From NCBI RefSeq assembly GCF_008704995.1, contig NZ_CP023747.1, positions 2,940,501 to 3,004,500 of the forward strand: 64,000 nucleotides of DNA. The letters run 5' to 3'. The stretch's first letter is position 1. Every line of letters starts with the position of its first letter. The position numbers were made by a program, and so were the translations under genes. Origin of the DNA: Streptomyces nodosus. GTDB lineage: Bacteria; Actinomycetota; Actinomycetes; Streptomycetales; Streptomycetaceae. The notes below the pieces were generated by a model. It was not told the DNA's origin. It was given only the letters and a program-made list of their open reading frames with translations, and did no database searches. This document shows, piece by piece, positions 61,575-64,000 of this stretch.

Positions 61575-62912
61575 ATGAGCGTCAACGACGATGTCCTCCT
61601 TGTGCACGGCGGAAACCCGCTGGAGGGTGAGATCCGTGTCCGCGGTGCGAAGAACCTCGTACCGAAGGCCATGGTCGCGGCCCTGCTGGGCAGCGCGCCG
61701 AGCAGGCTGCGCAATGTGCCCGACATCCGCGACGTGCGCGTCGTACGCGGGCTGCTGCAACTGCATGGTGTGACGGTCCGTCCGGGCGAGGAGCCCGGGG
61801 AACTGGTGCTCGACCCGACGCATGTCGAGAGCGCCAATGTCGCCGACATCGACGCCCACGCGGGCTCGTCGCGCATCCCGATCCTGTTCTGCGGCCCCCT
61901 GCTGCACCGTCTGGGGCATGCGTTCATCCCGGGCCTCGGTGGCTGCGACATCGGCGGCCGGCCCATCGACTTCCACTTCGATGTGCTGCGGCAGTTCGGC
62001 GCGGTCATCGAGAAGCGCGCCGACGGCCAGTACCTGGAGGCGCCCAAGGGGCTGCGCGGCACCAAGATCCGGCTGCCCTATCCGTCCGTCGGCGCCACCG
62101 AGCAGGTGCTGCTGACGGCGGTCCTGGCCGAGGGGGTCACCGAACTCTCCAACGCCGCCGTGGAACCGGAGATCGAGGACCTCATCTGCGTGCTGCAGAA
62201 GATGGGCGCGATCATCGCCATGGACACCGACCGCACCATCCGCATCACCGGTGTGGACAAGCTCGGCGGCTACGCCCACCGCGCCCTCCCGGACCGCCTG
62301 GAGGCCGCGTCCTGGGCGTCGGCGGCGCTGGCGACCGAGGGCAACATCTATGTCCGCGGTGCCCAGCAGCGCTCGATGATGACGTTCCTGAACACCTATC
62401 GGAAGGTGGGGGGCGCGTTCGAGATCGACGACGAGGGCATCCGCTTCTGGCACCCCGGCGGCCAGCTGAAGTCGATCGCGCTGGAGACGGATGTGCACCC
62501 GGGCTTCCAGACCGACTGGCAGCAGCCGCTGGTGGTGGCGCTGACGCAGGCCACGGGGCTGTCGATCATCCATGAGACGGTCTACGAGTCCCGGCTGGGC
62601 TTCACCTCCGCGCTCAACCAGATGGGCGCGCACATCCAGCTCTACCGCGAGTGCCTGGGCGGCTCCCACTGCCGCTTCGGGCAGCTCAACTTCCTGCACT
62701 CCGCGGTGGTTTCGGGCCCGACCAAGCTCCAGGGCGCCGATCTGGTCATCCCCGACCTGCGCGGCGGCTTCTCGTATCTGATCGCGGCCCTGGCGGCGCA
62801 GGGCACCTCCCGGGTGCACGGCATCGAACTGATCAACCGCGGCTACGAGAACTTCATGGAGAAGCTGGTCGAGCTGGGCGCGAAGGTCGAGCTTCCGCAG
62901 ACGCTCGGCTGA
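61575..62912 (+). CDS. murA: UDP-N-acetylglucosamine 1-carboxyvinyltransferase
   Basis: A 445-residue enzyme for the first committed step of peptidoglycan synthesis, transferring enolpyruvate from PEP to UDP-GlcNAc. GGNPLEGEIRVRGAKNLVPK, then catalytic Cys near residue 124 in GLGGCDIGGRPIDFHFDVLR, and AEGVTELSNAAVEPEIEDLI and NRGYENFMEKLVELGAKVEL define the family. The Cys makes it fosfomycin-sensitive type in principle. It starts at ATG 61575 and ends before a strong terminator. hupA is 500 bp downstream on the opposite strand. Confidence 0.96.
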   Translation: MSVNDDVLLVHGGNPLEGEIRVRGAKNLVPKAMVAALLGSAPSRLRNVPDIRDVRVVRGLLQLHGVTVRPGEEPGELVLDPTHVESANVADIDAHAGSSRIPILFCGPLLHRLGHAFIPGLGGCDIGGRPIDFHFDVLRQFGAVIEKRADGQYLEAPKGLRGTKIRLPYPSVGATEQVLLTAVLAEGVTELSNAAVEPEIEDLICVLQKMGAIIAMDTDRTIRITGVDKLGGYAHRALPDRLEAASWASAALATEGNIYVRGAQQRSMMTFLNTYRKVGGAFEIDDEGIRFWHPGGQLKSIALETDVHPGFQTDWQQPLVVALTQATGLSIIHETVYESRLGFTSALNQMGAHIQLYRECLGGSHCRFGQLNFLHSAVVSGPTKLQGADLVIPDLRGGFSYLIAALAAQGTSRVHGIELINRGYENFMEKLVELGAKVELPQTLG

Positions 62913-63415
62913 CGGCCCCGAGGACACACGCGAGGGGCGGCCACCCGAACCGGGTGACCGCCCCTCCGTACTTCTACCCGGGCGTGTCTCGAACGCGGCG
63001 TCGTCCGCCCTGAGGGCGGGCCCCGCGGCGTCGTGGGGGAGGTACCGCCCGTGCGAGCGCAGCCGAGCGTGGGGAGGCGTGCGACCGCAAGGCGGAGGCT
63101 CGCCCCCGCACTGGACGTACGAGGGCGATCCCGACGACGCGGCTCGAGGTTCCCCTGTTCGAACGACTCGGGGAAGTGCGTGCCAGGCGTCGCGGGGCAG
63201 GCGGGACTTTCGAAACTCGCCCTGGTGCCGCGTCAGGTGGCGGCCGCCCGTCGGGGTGCGGCGTCCGGTGCGTACCGGTCGTCGCGACGGGGCGGACCGT
63301 GCCTGCCGGGGCACCAGGCCCGTACGCCGTCCCGAGGAGCGTCAGCGGGCCATGGAGCCGTCCCTGGGCGGTACGGCCTTGTCGTACGCCGTCCCGTGGC
63401 GTACGAACAGCAAGA
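62913..63415. other. murA-hupA spacer with terminator
   Basis: About 500 bp between convergent murA and hupA. After the hairpin at 62932-62966 it is GC-rich with no supported gene. The open frames spanning it translate to Arg/Pro-rich sequence. Confidence 0.5.
62932..62966 (+). terminator. terminator after murA
   Basis: A 16-bp stem GAGGGGCGGCCACCCG / CGGGTGACCGCCCCTC with one mismatch and AAC loop, 20 bp past the murA stop. Confidence 0.85.
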
Positions 63416-63697
63416 TCACTTGCCCTTGGCGGCTTCCTTGAGCTTGGAGCCCGCGGAGACCTTCACGCTGAAGCCGGCCGGGATCTCGATGGGCTCGCCG
63501 GTCTGCGGGTTGCGCGCGGTACGAGCGGCACGGTGGGTGCGCTCGAAGGTCAGGAAGCCGGGGATGGTGACCTTCTCGTCGCCCTTGGCGACGACCTCGC
63601 CGACGGTCTCGGCGAACGCGGCCAGCACGGCGTCGGCGTCCTTGCGGGTCACCTCGGCGCGGTCGGCCAGCGCGGCCACCAGCTCACTGCGGTTCAT
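63416..63697 (-). CDS. hupA: HU family DNA-binding protein (HupA type)
   Basis: A 93-residue nucleoid protein starting MNRSELVAALADRAEVTRKD at 63697. FAETVGEVVAKGDEKVTIPG, then FLTFERTHRAARTARNPQTG, EPIEIPAGFSVKVSAGSKLK complete the HU fold; the GFLTFER and ARNPQTG motifs are the DNA-bending arm. It lacks the long Lys/Ala tail of HupS, so HupA is favoured. It is convergent with murA as in S. coelicolor as I recall. Confidence 0.93.
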   Translation of the reverse strand: MNRSELVAALADRAEVTRKDADAVLAAFAETVGEVVAKGDEKVTIPGFLTFERTHRAARTARNPQTGEPIEIPAGFSVKVSAGSKLKEAAKGK

Positions 63698-64000
63698 GTT
63701 GTTACTCCCGTGTTCTTCTTGCCGTTGCGGCGTGCCACGCGGCGGAGCCGCATGCTGGGCACGGCGAAGCCGATGCTGCCAGGGTCCTCGGAGAGTCCCC
63801 GGACCCGGGTCCGTCGTCAGACCCTCGCGCCCGAAGACGCATCCTGCCCCCACCTGCGGCGGTAATGCCAATCCGGCACCCGTAGGAGTCGCGAGAACAC
63901 CCTTGGGAGTCACACGAAAGCGCCACTGCGCCTCGTCACGGTGACGCTCGGTCCACTCCCGGCCACGGATCGCAGGACCTGGGGGACCTGAGCCTGGCCG

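Overview
The window is chromosomal DNA of a Streptomyces or very close relative. Evidence seen directly: very high GC, GTG and occasional TTG starts with purine-rich ribosome binding sites, a rare TTA codon, and genus-typical genes (SsgA-like sporulation protein, DasR-type operators, HupA, RDD proteins, SUKH proteins). The gene order (rdgB, rph, nagF/nagE2, mec-cysO-cysM, clpS, M6 protease, ssgA-like gene, hppD, murA, hupA) matches, from memory, the S. coelicolor SCO29xx core region, so most of the window is conserved chromosome with small variable insertions.

Layout. 1-3.6 kb: transposase remnant, small membrane proteins and a lipoprotein, i.e. a variable junction. 2.1-9.0 kb: leftward MFS transporter, DUF445 protein and a three-gene ABC-2 export system ending in a DUF1707 protein. 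9.2-13.6 kb: class A penicillin-binding protein, a guanidinium exporter behind a probable guanidine-III riboswitch, GroES-like and DUF3618 proteins, and peroxiredoxin Bcp. 13.7-17.4 kb: variable island with two coupled HNH endonuclease paralogs, an unusual tRNA, a strong terminator, rdgB and an SMI1/KNR4 protein. 18.1-20.9 kb: rph and the divergent GlcNAc PTS genes with three DasR-like sites. 21-26 kb: MBL hydrolase, PemK-like protein and the cysteine cluster mec-(leader peptide-attenuator)-cysO-cysM, then an amino acid permease. 26.4-27.6 kb: a gene-free, hierarchically organised array of GC palindromes. 27.7-33.5 kb: DUF2017-clpS, an ABC exporter and the NAD salvage pair pncB-pncA. 33.7-45 kb: secreted M6 metalloprotease, RDD proteins, SsgA-like protein, FAD oxidase, hppD with its Lrp regulator, an orphan osmoprotectant-type permease and an ArsR-type regulator. 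45-52.5 kb: short Lon-domain protein, IclR regulator, DEAD helicase, Doc/Fic toxin-antitoxin pair, MFS pump, tRNA-Cys and a SUKH-4 protein. 52.8-58 kb: three-subunit xanthine dehydrogenase-like operon whose 2Fe-2S subunit carries a roughly 450-residue disordered extension. 58.2-63.7 kb: GH20 hexosaminidase, DUF3039, YqgE/AlgH, murA and hupA.

Themes. Amino-sugar metabolism links nagF/nagE2, the hexosaminidase and murA. Sulfur supply is organised as a protein-bound thiocarboxylate pathway (CysO, CysM, Mec) preceded by a cysteine-containing leader peptide and a terminator-like hairpin. NAD salvage uses PncA then PncB, with a perfect palindrome before pncB. Strongest leads: the guanidine-III riboswitch, the cysteine attenuator with a tailed CysO, the palindrome array, the odd tRNA beside a TTA-containing HNH gene, and the giant disordered tail on the xanthine dehydrogenase iron-sulfur subunit. 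All family calls are by reading the protein sequences; no database search was run.
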